From Bacteroidota bacterium (lineage in GTDB: Bacteria; Bacteroidota; Bacteroidia; B-17B0; Aurantibacillaceae), in NCBI GenBank assembly GCA_018267825.1, contig JAFDXR010000015.1, positions 39,033-103,032 on the forward strand: a stretch of 64,000 nucleotides of DNA, read 5' to 3'. Under the pieces are notes generated by a model, which was not told the DNA's origin, did not search any database, and was given only the letters and a program-made list of their open reading frames with translations. A program made the translations under genes and the position numbers. Of the stretch, positions 30,268 through 39,222 are shown one piece after another (positions within the stretch are counted from its first letter, which is position 1; the number at the start of each line of letters is the position of its first letter).

Positions 30268-31059
30268 TTACCATTTACCACTTGAACCGCCACCGCCGGA
30301 GCTACCACCACCGAAGCCTCCCCAGCCACCGCCGCCGGAACCCCCTCCCCACGACGAACCTCCACCCCAGGAGCCGCCACCAAAGCCGCCACCCCAGTAT
30401 CCACCGCCACGACCATAGGTATATCCTCCTCCGCCGCCACCCGAAATAGCTTTTAAAATAAATACAACAATAAGCACGATAATAATAAATACCATCGGAT
30501 GTTCCGTTAACCAGTTCTTCAAGCCATCGTCATTGGCACGTGTGTAATCTTTTACGTTGATTTCACCTTTCGCGAGCTTCATGAGTACATCGGTGGCGCC
30601 ATCGAGGGCTTTGTAGTATTCTCCTGTTTTAAAGTACGGATACATTTCCTCGTCCCGCACACGTTTTGTGGCAAGGTCCGGAATAGCACCTTCGAGGCCA
30701 TAACCCACGCCAATGGCCAGATCACGCTGACCGGCGCCTCCTGTGGGTTTAATCAGAATCACAACGCCATTGTTCGATTGCTTCTTGCCGATGCCCCAGG
30801 TATTAATCAGTGCAGTGGCATATTGTGAGGCCTCCATGCCATTGAGGTCGTCTACTACAACAACGCAAATCTGGTTGGATGTTTCATTGCTGAAATTTTC
30901 AAGTTTTGTTTCGAGTTGTTGCGCTTCACCGGCACTCAGAAAATCGGGAAACTCTTTGGAGAGATTATTATAAAGACGTTGTGGGCTTGGGCGGTCTGCA
31001 ACCTGCGAAAACGACAGGAACGAAACAAGGCAAAGGAGGAATGATAATAAGCGGCGCAT
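30268..31059 (-). CDS. TPM-domain membrane protein with Gly-rich tail (YgcG type)
   Basis: The 263-aa product starts at 31059 (MRRLLSFLLCLVSFLSFSQ signal); an ATG seven codons upstream overlaps the previous gene. The TPM domain spans about 30-165 (QICVVVVDDLNGME, NNGVVILIKP, IGVGYGLEGAIPD). One membrane helix follows (MVFIIIVLIVVFILKAI), then a tail of about 60 residues of Gly, Ser and Trp (GGGYWGGGFGGGSWGGG). The domain faces the periplasm and the tail the cytoplasm, if topology is standard. TPM proteins are linked to membrane-protein repair or quality control, but their reaction is not settled. It lies one base after the preceding TPM gene. Confidence 0.88.
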   Translation of the reverse strand: MRRLLSFLLCLVSFLSFSQVADRPSPQRLYNNLSKEFPDFLSAGEAQQLETKLENFSNETSNQICVVVVDDLNGMEASQYATALINTWGIGKKQSNNGVVILIKPTGGAGQRDLAIGVGYGLEGAIPDLATKRVRDEEMYPYFKTGEYYKALDGATDVLMKLAKGEINVKDYTRANDDGLKNWLTEHPMVFIIIVLIVVFILKAISGGGGGGYTYGRGGGYWGGGFGGGSWGGGSSWGGGSGGGGWGGFGGGSSGGGGSSGKW

Positions 31060-31060
31060 C

Positions 31061-31495
31061 TTAATAGGATATAGTGTCACTTAGTTCGTTAGTGTCGTCA
31101 GATTGTCTTGGGAAATAATGACTGAGTTGCCTGCCACAATCCAGGATACTCTCAGCAAGACCTTCGCCTTTTTTACCTGATTTTATTTTTGTGATCAAAC
31201 CGCTCACAAGCGTTTCCCAATAGGTACTGCCCAGCTTTTCATGGATACCGGCATCGCCGATAACAGCCAGCTTACGGTTCATCACCGCAATATAGATGAG
31301 CACACCGTTTCGTTCACGGGTCTTGTGCATACCAAGGCGGGTGAAAATTTTTTGTGCCATGCGGATTTCACTGCCCAGGCAGAAGTTACCGATATGCACG
31401 CGGATTTCGCCGGAAGTAAAACGTTCGGCCTGCTGAATAGCCGCTATCACGGCATCCCGTTCAGCATCGGTTAAAAAACGTTTGGCAGCCGACAT
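31061..31495 (-). CDS. Soluble TPM-domain protein
   Basis: The 144-aa product has no signal peptide or membrane helix. It carries a TPM-like core: AERFTSGEIRVHIG, TRERNGVLIYIAV, KLAVIGDAGIHEKLG, then a helical C-terminus. It is a short paralogue of the next gene downstream and may form a complex with it at the membrane. It begins 12 nt after lemA and ends one base before the second TPM start. Confidence 0.88.
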   Translation of the reverse strand: MSAAKRFLTDAERDAVIAAIQQAERFTSGEIRVHIGNFCLGSEIRMAQKIFTRLGMHKTRERNGVLIYIAVMNRKLAVIGDAGIHEKLGSTYWETLVSGLITKIKSGKKGEGLAESILDCGRQLSHYFPRQSDDTNELSDTISY

Positions 31496-31506
31496 CAGGG
31501 AGCCGA

Positions 31507-32091
31507 TTAAAATTCAACTTTTGGCGCTTTTTCAGCGCCCGCTTCAGCTTCGAAGTATGGCAGTGGTGCCATGCCACCAGCCAGGAAACTGCCGGGGAAT
31601 AACTGAATTGCTGTATTGAAATTCTTTGCAGATTCATTGTATTTACGACGTTCTTCAGAGATGCGATTCTCGCAACCTTCCAGTGTAACACGTAAATCGG
31701 AGAACGCCTGGTTGGCTTTCAGGTTCGGGTAGTTTTCCGAAACCACCAGCAGACGCGATAAAGCACTGCTCAATTCGCCTTGGGCCTGTTTGTATTTTGC
31801 AATAGAGTTATCGTCCAGGTTTTCAGGACTGATGGTTACCTGTGTTGCTTTCGCACGGGCAGAGATCACTGTTTCCAATGTGCTTTTCTCGAAGTTTGCT
31901 TCACCTTTTACAGTGGCTACGATATTCGGAACAAGATCCGCACGACGCTGATACTGGCTTTCTACCTGTTGCCACTGGGCCTTTCCGGCCTCGCGCATGC
32001 TGATAAAAGAGTTTCGTTTATTGCAGGCCCAAAACCCGCCAAATACAAAGAGTATACCCACGAAGAGAACACCAATTAATCCTTTGCTCAT
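31507..32091 (-). CDS. LemA-family protein
   Basis: The 194-aa product starts at 32091 (MSKGLIGVLFVGILFVFGGFWAC); the frame is open 14 codons further. One N-terminal helix is followed by a mostly helical LemA core with the signature QWQQVESQYQRRADLVPNIV. Cys23 follows a lipobox-like GFWA, so the protein may be a lipoprotein, which is unusual for LemA. LemA genes often sit next to TPM-domain genes, as here; their exact role is unknown. It heads a four-gene operon. Confidence 0.92.
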   Translation of the reverse strand: MSKGLIGVLFVGILFVFGGFWACNKRNSFISMREAGKAQWQQVESQYQRRADLVPNIVATVKGEANFEKSTLETVISARAKATQVTISPENLDDNSIAKYKQAQGELSSALSRLLVVSENYPNLKANQAFSDLRVTLEGCENRISEERRKYNESAKNFNTAIQLFPGSFLAGGMAPLPYFEAEAGAEKAPKVEF

Positions 32092-32110
32092 AAAATAAAA
32101 TTTAGATGAG

Positions 32111-32118
32111 TAAAGGTA
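32111..32118 (-). promoter_or_regulatory. Possible -7 element for the lemA operon
   Basis: On the minus strand this reads TACCTTTA, one base from TAnnTTTG, 19 nt ahead of the lemA ATG. No convincing -33 element is visible. Confidence 0.35.
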
Positions 32119-32220
32119 AAACATTTTTGGCAAGTCTGACCGAATGATTTTAGTTAAGCAACGTTAATAATATGATTTTCATCAAGGCGAAACAGCCCCG
32201 GCAGGGTGACGGTAAATGGC

Positions 32221-32228
32221 TATCTTTG
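32221..32228 (+). promoter_or_regulatory. -7 element TATCTTTG directly ahead of hrpB
   Basis: TATCTTTG is a perfect TAnnTTTG match. It ends only 6 nt before the ATG at 32235, which puts the transcription start at or next to the start codon. No clear -33 TTTG was found at the right distance. Confidence 0.55.
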
Positions 32229-32234
32229 CCAATC

Positions 32235-34739
32235 ATGTACGGCCCCTTTCCTATATACGACGTTATTCCGCAACTTCGCCGGACCCTGGATGAAAGCACG
32301 CTGGCTATTTTGCAGGCACCACCGGGTGCTGGTAAATCTACCATACTGCCGCTGGAGCTCTTGAATGAGGCCTGGCTCGAAGATAAAACGATGATTATCC
32401 TGGAGCCACGGCGACTGGCGGCCCGCGCTGTGGCAGAGCGCATGGCTTCCCTTCTGGGAGAACAGGTGGGGCAGACCATCGGTTACAGAATCCGTTTCGA
32501 AAATAAAACCTCCGCTAAAACCCGTATACTGGTTGTTACGGAAGGGATACTCACACGCATGCTGCAACAGGACAACAGCCTTGAAGGCATCGGCCTGGTT
32601 TTGTTCGACGAGTTTCATGAGCGGAGCCTCCACGCTGATCTTTCACTGGCACTAAGCCTGCAGGTGCAGCAGGTTCTGCGGCCTGAACTGCGTGTACTGA
32701 TCATGTCAGCAACACTGAACACCGGGCATATTCAGAAAGCACTACCTCATGCGCCAATTATTACCAGCGACGGGCGGCAATATCCTGTGCAGGTAAAATA
32801 CATGGAGGAAAACACGCAGGCCTATATTTCCGATAATATGGCTTCGGCCATACGGCTGGCACTGAAAGAACAGCAGGGCGATATACTTTGCTTTTTACCC
32901 GGTGCCGGCGAAATCAGGCAGACTGAGGCTCTGCTGGACGGCACCCTGAGTGGCGTGCTGATATATCCCCTGTACGGCGATCTGCCTTTTTCGCAGCAGC
33001 AGGATGCTATTGTGCCCAACAGGCAGGGTGTCCGGAAAATCGTGCTTGCTACATCCATTGCAGAAACGTCGCTGACGATTGAAGGTATTACCACAGTTAT
33101 AGATAGCGGTTACTCGCGCGGGAGCTTATTCGATCCGCGATCGGGGCTTACCAAACTTCATACATACAGGGTATCAAAAGATACAGCCGATCAGCGCGCG
33201 GGTCGTGCAGGCCGCTTAGGGCCTGGTGTTGCATACCGCCTGTGGAGCGAACACACACAACTTCATCTTGCCGCACATCGTAAACCCGAAATTCTGGAAG
33301 CAGACCTGAGCCCGTTTATGCTGGAACTTTACCAGTGGGGAAGCGATCAGTTGCAGGAATTCACCTGGATTGATGCACCTCCCGTGGCGCATGTAGCTCA
33401 GGCCAATGAGCTGCTCGAACAACTGGAAGCTGTAAAGGAGCACCGGATCACGGCTTATGGAAGACAGATGCTGCGTTTCCCGACACACCCGCGACTGGCC
33501 CACATGTTTATGCTGGCTGCCGAATGGGATAAGCAGCAACCCGGGAACCGTTATACGTGCCATGCAGCTGATGTGGCAGCCGTCCTGGAGGAGCGTGATC
33601 CGTTGGATAAAGCCGCCGGAACCGATATGGTGTTGCGCCTGGAGGCGATGGTGGCCTACCGGAAAAAGGAACGCGTGAATGCAGATCGCAAAGCACTGGA
33701 ACGTTTGGAGAAGTTGGCATCGAGTTACCGCAACCTGCTGAAGCTGCAAACAACGGACTATAAACCCGATGAATACAGCTGCGGAAAGTTAATTGCTGCA
33801 GCATACCCCGAACGTATTGCGCGGCGCATAGCGAAAAACGGCAATCAATACCGTTTGGCCAACGGACGTACAGCTACCATACAGGCCGGTGATCCTATTC
33901 TGCATGAAGAGTGGATTGCAGTGGCATTGCTTGATGGCGGCCAGCGTGAAGGTAAAATATTTTCGGCAGCACCACTCGATACCAACGACGTGAAACACCT
34001 GGCACACGAAGCTATAAACCTGGAATGGGACAAAGACACCGGCACCATTTCAGCAACAGAAGATCTGGTGATCGGGAAACTGGTGCTGAGCCGGAAACCT
34101 TTTCCACAACCGGGTGCCGCACAGCGTTTATCTATTTTATGCGAAGCCATCCGCGATGAAGGCCTGAAGGCTTTTGGCTGGGAAGAGGCGGATGAGCTTT
34201 GGCAGTACCGCATTATGAGCCTTAAAGCCTGGAGACCGGAGGAATCATGGCCGGATCTGAGTTCCGAAAAAATTCTTGAAAACCTGGAACAGATTCTTGA
34301 ACCGTATATAGCAGATCTGCACAAGCGAAGCGATTTCAAAAAAGTACATTGGCTTGAGATGCTCACGGCACTCATTCCATGGGAGTTGCAACAAAAAACA
34401 GAAACACTCGCCCCTGAGAAATGGCTGGTGCCAAGCGGTTCGCTGATCCCGGTGGTATATTACCCCGACGGGAAACAACCCGAGCTGCATGTGAGGCTGC
34501 AGGAAGTATTCGGTATGCTGGAAACACCGAAGATCAACAACGGGCAAACAAAACTGCTGATGACACTCTTATCGCCCGGTTATAAACCGGTGCAGGTAAC
34601 AGGCGACCTGATGAGTTTCTGGAAAACAACCTATCATGAAGTGAGAAAAGAACTGAGGCTTCGTTACCCGAAACACTCATGGCCCGAAGATCCTTTTACA
34701 GCTGAAGCCGTGCGTGGTGTAAGAAAAAAAACAAGTTAA
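32235..34739 (+). CDS. hrpB: ATP-dependent helicase HrpB
   Basis: The 834-aa DEAH-family RNA helicase shows motifs in order: APPGAGKST (Walker A, 28-36), EPRRLAARAVAERM, VVTEGIL, DEFHER, SATLN, ATSIAETSLTIEGI, and QRAGRAGRLGPG. The C-terminal HrpB domain ends with SWPEDPFTAEAVRG. The start at 32235 is chosen over the in-frame ATG at 32172 because the conserved N-terminus (YDVIPQLR) begins here and a promoter element overlaps the alternative N-terminus. The cellular role of HrpB is not well known; it may act in RNA processing. It is convergent with the next gene, with 2 nt between the stops. Confidence 0.93.
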   Translation: MYGPFPIYDVIPQLRRTLDESTLAILQAPPGAGKSTILPLELLNEAWLEDKTMIILEPRRLAARAVAERMASLLGEQVGQTIGYRIRFENKTSAKTRILVVTEGILTRMLQQDNSLEGIGLVLFDEFHERSLHADLSLALSLQVQQVLRPELRVLIMSATLNTGHIQKALPHAPIITSDGRQYPVQVKYMEENTQAYISDNMASAIRLALKEQQGDILCFLPGAGEIRQTEALLDGTLSGVLIYPLYGDLPFSQQQDAIVPNRQGVRKIVLATSIAETSLTIEGITTVIDSGYSRGSLFDPRSGLTKLHTYRVSKDTADQRAGRAGRLGPGVAYRLWSEHTQLHLAAHRKPEILEADLSPFMLELYQWGSDQLQEFTWIDAPPVAHVAQANELLEQLEAVKEHRITAYGRQMLRFPTHPRLAHMFMLAAEWDKQQPGNRYTCHAADVAAVLEERDPLDKAAGTDMVLRLEAMVAYRKKERVNADRKALERLEKLASSYRNLLKLQTTDYKPDEYSCGKLIAAAYPERIARRIAKNGNQYRLANGRTATIQAGDPILHEEWIAVALLDGGQREGKIFSAAPLDTNDVKHLAHEAINLEWDKDTGTISATEDLVIGKLVLSRKPFPQPGAAQRLSILCEAIRDEGLKAFGWEEADELWQYRIMSLKAWRPEESWPDLSSEKILENLEQILEPYIADLHKRSDFKKVHWLEMLTALIPWELQQKTETLAPEKWLVPSGSLIPVVYYPDGKQPELHVRLQEVFGMLETPKINNGQTKLLMTLLSPGYKPVQVTGDLMSFWKTTYHEVRKELRLRYPKHSWPEDPFTAEAVRGVRKKTS

Positions 34740-34741
34740 GT

Positions 34742-36763
34742 TTATTGCTTCAATACCCTGCCGGTAGACGCATGTTTATCGGATGCAATGACTTTATATA
34801 TGTACACGCCGGGTGTGAGCATCTGTACAGGCACCACAGCACCACCTTCGGGAAGTGTTTCTTTCAAAACCAAACGCCCGTAAATATCATGCAGTTCAAA
34901 GGTGAATATGCCGTGACTTCCGGAAACAAGCACTTTGAGCAGATCATTTACCGGATTCGGAAATACACTCACTTCTGTTTGCCCGGTATTGTATGCTTCA
35001 ATGCCACTGCAGGTTGTAACCGATACTGAAACAGCAGCAGTCGGAAAGCAGAGCCCATCGTTTGTGGCGGTCACCACATAGTGCGTATTCACTGTCGGGC
35101 TTACCACCGCCACAGGGGATGTTATATTGCCCGGTGTCCATGTATAGCTGGATGCTCCACTCGCCGTTAATGTCAGTGTTTGCCCCGCGCAAATGGAGGT
35201 GGTGGTGCTCACGGCGGTTACCGTCGGGTTTACACAAACCATACGAATGCTCATGCTGTCGATACCCAGGTCATCGGCACCGTTGTCTGAATAGCCTCTG
35301 AAGCGCACAATACAGCTTGGTGAACTGACGGCATTGAAATAGATGGTTTTTTTGGTCCATGCAGCCTGTGTGGTATAATTGCCTTTAATGCTGAAGGATG
35401 TTCCAGCATCTGTTGAGAGCAACACTTCCAGATTATCGGTCCCACCCGGATTGAGGTAATAGAATGAAAGGGCATATTTTGCATTCTGAGTCATATTCAC
35501 CATAAAATCGAGTTCGCCTTTGGCATGCTGACCCGCCATGCTGGAGTGGAAGTTGGCATAGCCCACACCACTGGCAGGGCTTGAGATACCACTGGCAGGA
35601 GCATTCCAGCTTGCCGATATACCATCGTCCTGGCGCCGCCACGCATTATCGCCCGACAGGGGATTGCCGGTCCAGTGCTGGTTATTGGGCACATTGCGTG
35701 TAGCGCAGCCATTCTGCCACACATTATCAAAGGTTTCGTAATAAGGCACCGTAGCATAACTCAGCGGCGAAGATGTGACAACATAAGCACTGCCCGATGC
35801 TGCTGTATATGTACCACAGGCAACAATGCAACGGAAATATGTACTGGAAGTCACACTCTGCGAGAAGCCCGGCGCGGTTTGAAAAGGTATGTTAGACCAT
35901 GTACTGCCATTGGGTGAGGATTGCCATTGATAACTAAGCCCCGATGCAGAAGTTGTACCCGACAGACTGAAATAGATCTGTTGTCCGGCGCAGGAAGTAG
36001 TTGAACTCGCCACAGCATTTCCGGCAACAGGTGTTCCTGAACATGGAGTGTTGATACATCCGTAACTGGTAACCCGGCAGGTATTGTCGGTGGCACAGGA
36101 AGAGTTGGCTGATACATGCAGGCGATAGAGGCCTGCCGATGGGATGTTGACAGCAAGTGGCTGTGGCCCGGCAGCAATCACCACATTGGATGCTGTGGTA
36201 AAGGTCAGGTAATCGCTGCTTATGGAAGAGTAGAACGTAAAATTACCGGTTGTCTGAAAATTGAGTTCACTGTATTCACCACCCCAGTTGCAGGTGGTGA
36301 TGGTTCCTGAAGAACAGGATGTAACGGTTGCCTGGCCGTATGCAGAGGTGTTGATGCAGGGATTGTTTCCTCCACCGGATCCACCGGCACAACTATAGCT
36401 TGTTACGCGGCACACATTATTGGTACCGCATGCTGAACTGGCCGATACGTGCAGGCGATATAAACCCGGTGTGGTAATACTGGCAGTGAGCGGTGCATTC
36501 CCAAATGTGATTACGTTATTGCTGGCATCGGTCAATGTAAAATAATCGGTAGCGATGGATGAGTTGAATGTGAAATTTCCCGTGATCTGGATATTCAGTT
36601 CACTGTATTCGCCGCCCCAGTTGCAGGTTGTAATGGTTCCTGAAGAACAGGATGTAACAGTTGCCTGGCCGTAAGCCGATGTGTTGATACACTGGCTGTA
36701 TGCATTGCCCGCGAGGCAGATGTAAAGAATGCAGAGTATTTTAAAATAATTGGCCATGCGCAT
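34742..36763 (-). CDS. T9SS-secreted protein with tandem N-terminal domains and a MAM-like domain
   Basis: The 673-aa product has signal MRMANYFKILCILYICLAGNAYSQ (a start two codons later is equally possible). Two tandem ~111-aa domains follow, each opening CINTSAYGQATVTSC and holding TTCNWGGEYSEL and GLYRLHVSA. Next are an Ig-like domain (TYFRCIVACGTY), a MAM/concanavalin-like domain (about 340-520: PYYETFDNVW ... DLGIDSMSI) and an Ig-like repeat (ICAGQTLTLTASGASSYTWTPG). The end is a type A T9SS tail (VSVFPNPVNDLLKV). The mix suggests adhesion or glycan binding. It is the last gene of the kelch operon, 5 nt after the previous stop. Confidence 0.87.
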   Translation of the reverse strand: MRMANYFKILCILYICLAGNAYSQCINTSAYGQATVTSCSSGTITTCNWGGEYSELNIQITGNFTFNSSIATDYFTLTDASNNVITFGNAPLTASITTPGLYRLHVSASSACGTNNVCRVTSYSCAGGSGGGNNPCINTSAYGQATVTSCSSGTITTCNWGGEYSELNFQTTGNFTFYSSISSDYLTFTTASNVVIAAGPQPLAVNIPSAGLYRLHVSANSSCATDNTCRVTSYGCINTPCSGTPVAGNAVASSTTSCAGQQIYFSLSGTTSASGLSYQWQSSPNGSTWSNIPFQTAPGFSQSVTSSTYFRCIVACGTYTAASGSAYVVTSSPLSYATVPYYETFDNVWQNGCATRNVPNNQHWTGNPLSGDNAWRRQDDGISASWNAPASGISSPASGVGYANFHSSMAGQHAKGELDFMVNMTQNAKYALSFYYLNPGGTDNLEVLLSTDAGTSFSIKGNYTTQAAWTKKTIYFNAVSSPSCIVRFRGYSDNGADDLGIDSMSIRMVCVNPTVTAVSTTTSICAGQTLTLTASGASSYTWTPGNITSPVAVVSPTVNTHYVVTATNDGLCFPTAAVSVSVTTCSGIEAYNTGQTEVSVFPNPVNDLLKVLVSGSHGIFTFELHDIYGRLVLKETLPEGGAVVPVQMLTPGVYIYKVIASDKHASTGRVLKQ
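36264..36690 (-). repeat. Recent internal duplication, period 333 nt
   Basis: About 94 nt at 36264-36357 recur at 36597-36690 with few changes, almost all of them silent. They encode the conserved start of the two N-terminal domains of the protein above. The spacing is exactly 333 nt (111 codons). Confidence 0.85.
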
Positions 36764-36768
36764 GAGTA

Positions 36769-37965
36769 TTATTCCGTTTTAATAAATGGTTTGCTCGTCC
36801 AGTTGTGTTTGTTTTCTGAAAGCCGCAGGAAGTAGGTTCCCGGTTTTAAGGAGGCCACAGATACAATGCCTGTGCTGGTTTGCGACAGAGTGCCGCTGTA
36901 TTGTACAACACCCCGTTCATCCGTAATTTCCGCATAAACGAGTGGCAATGTTTTTCCAAACTGAATATTTAACCGGTCTTTGGTAGGGTTAGGATAGAGA
37001 ACTTTCACCGGAATGGGTTCAGCATAGGATTGTATCCCTACAGTAGCGTCGGGAGTGTATTTCCACAGGTCTACATCAAAGAGGTTGTCGTAACCAAGAC
37101 CTACATAAGCCACATCGTTCAGCACGTATGCAATGGCTCCCTGGCGGGCTGTTCCGCCGAAGTCTGTCATTTTTGTCCAGGTGTCTGTATACACACTGTA
37201 CATCCAAAGGTCTTTTTGATAGGTGAGTGTGGTGTCGTAACCGAGCGCTATATATCCACCATGCTGAATGGTGAAACTAACGGCCCCGTACCTGGCGCTT
37301 CCTGCAAAACTGGCTTTCTGGCTCCACTGATTGTTTAACGGATCATATTTCCAGGTATCTTTTTTAAAGTGTCCGTCGTAGCCACAGGTAATATAGCAGT
37401 TCTGGTTAACCACAAATGCCGAGGCGAGTTTACGGCCTGTTCCGCCGAAGTAGGCTTTCAATGACCAGGTATTGTTCTGCGGATCGTATTCCCACCAATC
37501 GTTCAGCAGCCCGGTGGCAGATTCACCAAGACCTGCATAGCCTTTCCCGTTAATGGCCACGCCACAGGCTGCCCGCCTGGCCTGCCCGCCAATGTCTGCT
37601 TTTTGTGTCCAGGCCAGTGTGAGTGTATCAAACTCCCAGAAGTCGCTTGTGTACTGAACAAGCCCTTGTCCGCTGCCATAATAACCTTTACTGCCTATGC
37701 TGAATGCAATAGCCTGGTCGCGGGGCATGGCCGGGAATGAAGTTATTTTTTCCCAGGTATCAAAGCTTGCAATATAGCGGTGAAGGCTGGTTTTGTAGGA
37801 ATTGCCGTCATAGCCGCCGCAGAGGTAGGCTTTATCATGAATCACAAATGCCGATGCGCCTGAAACGGCATTGCCGGTATAATCGTTGATTTTGGTCCAG
37901 CTGTTGGGCTGCGCCTGCAGATTCATAGCGAGAACTGAAAACAAAACAGAAACTATATTTTTCAT
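36769..37965 (-). CDS. Kelch-repeat protein with T9SS tail
   Basis: The 398-aa product starts at 37965 (MKNIVSVLFSVLAMNLQAQ); another ATG lies 4 codons upstream. About six kelch repeats (pattern KGYAGLG...DWWEYDPQNNTWSLKA) should form a beta-propeller. The tail PNPTKDRLNIQFG...GTYFLRLSENK is a type A T9SS sorting domain. It is one of three neighbouring paralogues, probably surface-attached. The partner or ligand is unknown. Confidence 0.9.
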   Translation of the reverse strand: MKNIVSVLFSVLAMNLQAQPNSWTKINDYTGNAVSGASAFVIHDKAYLCGGYDGNSYKTSLHRYIASFDTWEKITSFPAMPRDQAIAFSIGSKGYYGSGQGLVQYTSDFWEFDTLTLAWTQKADIGGQARRAACGVAINGKGYAGLGESATGLLNDWWEYDPQNNTWSLKAYFGGTGRKLASAFVVNQNCYITCGYDGHFKKDTWKYDPLNNQWSQKASFAGSARYGAVSFTIQHGGYIALGYDTTLTYQKDLWMYSVYTDTWTKMTDFGGTARQGAIAYVLNDVAYVGLGYDNLFDVDLWKYTPDATVGIQSYAEPIPVKVLYPNPTKDRLNIQFGKTLPLVYAEITDERGVVQYSGTLSQTSTGIVSVASLKPGTYFLRLSENKHNWTSKPFIKTE

Positions 37966-37990
37966 AGCTGGGATCATGTTAAAGAGATTA

Positions 37991-39217
37991 TCAGAGAACA
38001 GTTATTTTTTCGTAACCAAACAAGCCGAATCCTTTCCACACGGATATAACGTATACACCCTGCCGCATATCTCCTTTTTCCACATCCACGCCGGTGCCCG
38101 TCATATCAATGGTTTTAACAGTGCGCCCTTCCATATCAGTAACAACAATTTTCAGAATGTCATTTTCCGAAGGGGCATCCACGTGAAAATGGTCTCCTGT
38201 AACCAGGCTTGGGTATACATTGATGGTATGGGGTTTTGCAGTCGATTCGGCAATGCCCACGCTGGCATCGAGACGGTAAAAATCCTGTTTTGAACCGCCT
38301 CCTGATTTTCCGGTTCCCATGTATGCGGCGCTGCCTATAACAAAATATGCGGGACTTCGGCGGGCGGCACCACTAAAACTGGTGGTGTAGTTCCAGGTGT
38401 TTGATGCCGGGTTGTACCACCAGGTGTCGCTGTTGTAGGCGCCGTCGCTGCCCATGCCAACACAGCCCATGTTATTGATGGTGAATGCAAAAGCGCCGAT
38501 GCGCCCTGTTACAGGGTAATTGGCTTTTTGTACCCAGTTATTTGTGGCAGGGTCAAATTCCCACCAGTCGTTCTGAAAAAAACTATCGTCCTTGCCCATT
38601 CCGAAATACACTTTATTGTTGATGGATAAAGCAACACCCCCATCGCGCCCACCACTGCTGCTGGGCAATCCGGGGAAACTGTTCTTTGTTTGCCAGCTGT
38701 TTGTGGTTGGATTGTATTCATATACAGACGAGGTTCCGGAGAATGTATCAGAGCCACCGATCACATAACCCTTGCCATTGCAGGAGGCGAAGGCGGAGCG
38801 GAATGAACCGGATGGAATGGGTGCTTTGATGCTCCATGTATTTGTGGCGGGATCGTACATCCAGAGGTCGGTCAGGATGGTGCCGAGTGATGGTGATGCA
38901 TCATCAATCCCACTGCCGAGATATCCTTTGTTGTTGAGCTCAAAAGCGAAGGCGCCGCGCCTGTATGTAGCGGGCAGGTTGGCCTTTTGGGTCCAGAAAT
39001 TAAAATCGGCATCGTATTCCCAGAGGTCGTTGTAGCAATTGTCGTTTGTGTCAACCCCACAGGTTACATAACCCTTGCCGTTGATGCTGAAGCCGGTGGC
39101 TTCAAAACGTTTGCCATTATCGAGGGCATGCACTTTGGTCCACTGCCAGCTTGCCATACCTGAGTATGCCAGGCAAACAAACAATAATGCGAATCCGTTT
39201 CTTATTAGACACGACAT
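37991..39217 (-). CDS. Kelch-repeat secreted protein
   Basis: The 408-aa product has signal MSCLIRNGFALLFVCLAYSGMAS. Kelch repeats (KGYVTCGVD...NDLWEYDADFNFWTQKA) fill most of it. The C-terminus is a sorting-domain-like sandwich (HTINVYPSLVTGDHFHV ... GVYVISVWKG) in which the usual PNP of type A tails is replaced by PSL, so export by T9SS is likely but less certain. It starts 5 nt after the stop of the first kelch gene. Confidence 0.88.
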   Translation of the reverse strand: MSCLIRNGFALLFVCLAYSGMASWQWTKVHALDNGKRFEATGFSINGKGYVTCGVDTNDNCYNDLWEYDADFNFWTQKANLPATYRRGAFAFELNNKGYLGSGIDDASPSLGTILTDLWMYDPATNTWSIKAPIPSGSFRSAFASCNGKGYVIGGSDTFSGTSSVYEYNPTTNSWQTKNSFPGLPSSSGGRDGGVALSINNKVYFGMGKDDSFFQNDWWEFDPATNNWVQKANYPVTGRIGAFAFTINNMGCVGMGSDGAYNSDTWWYNPASNTWNYTTSFSGAARRSPAYFVIGSAAYMGTGKSGGGSKQDFYRLDASVGIAESTAKPHTINVYPSLVTGDHFHVDAPSENDILKIVVTDMEGRTVKTIDMTGTGVDVEKGDMRQGVYVISVWKGFGLFGYEKITVL

Positions 39218-39222
39218 ATAAA

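Noticed and set aside
30255..30440. 62-codon upstream extension of the C2-like lipoprotein
   Set aside because: It is an out-of-frame reading of the Gly-rich tail of the TPM gene; the lipoprotein signal starts at 30254.
33216..33749. Minus-strand ORF of 177 aa within hrpB
   Set aside because: It is antisense to conserved helicase sequence and has no domain or signal.
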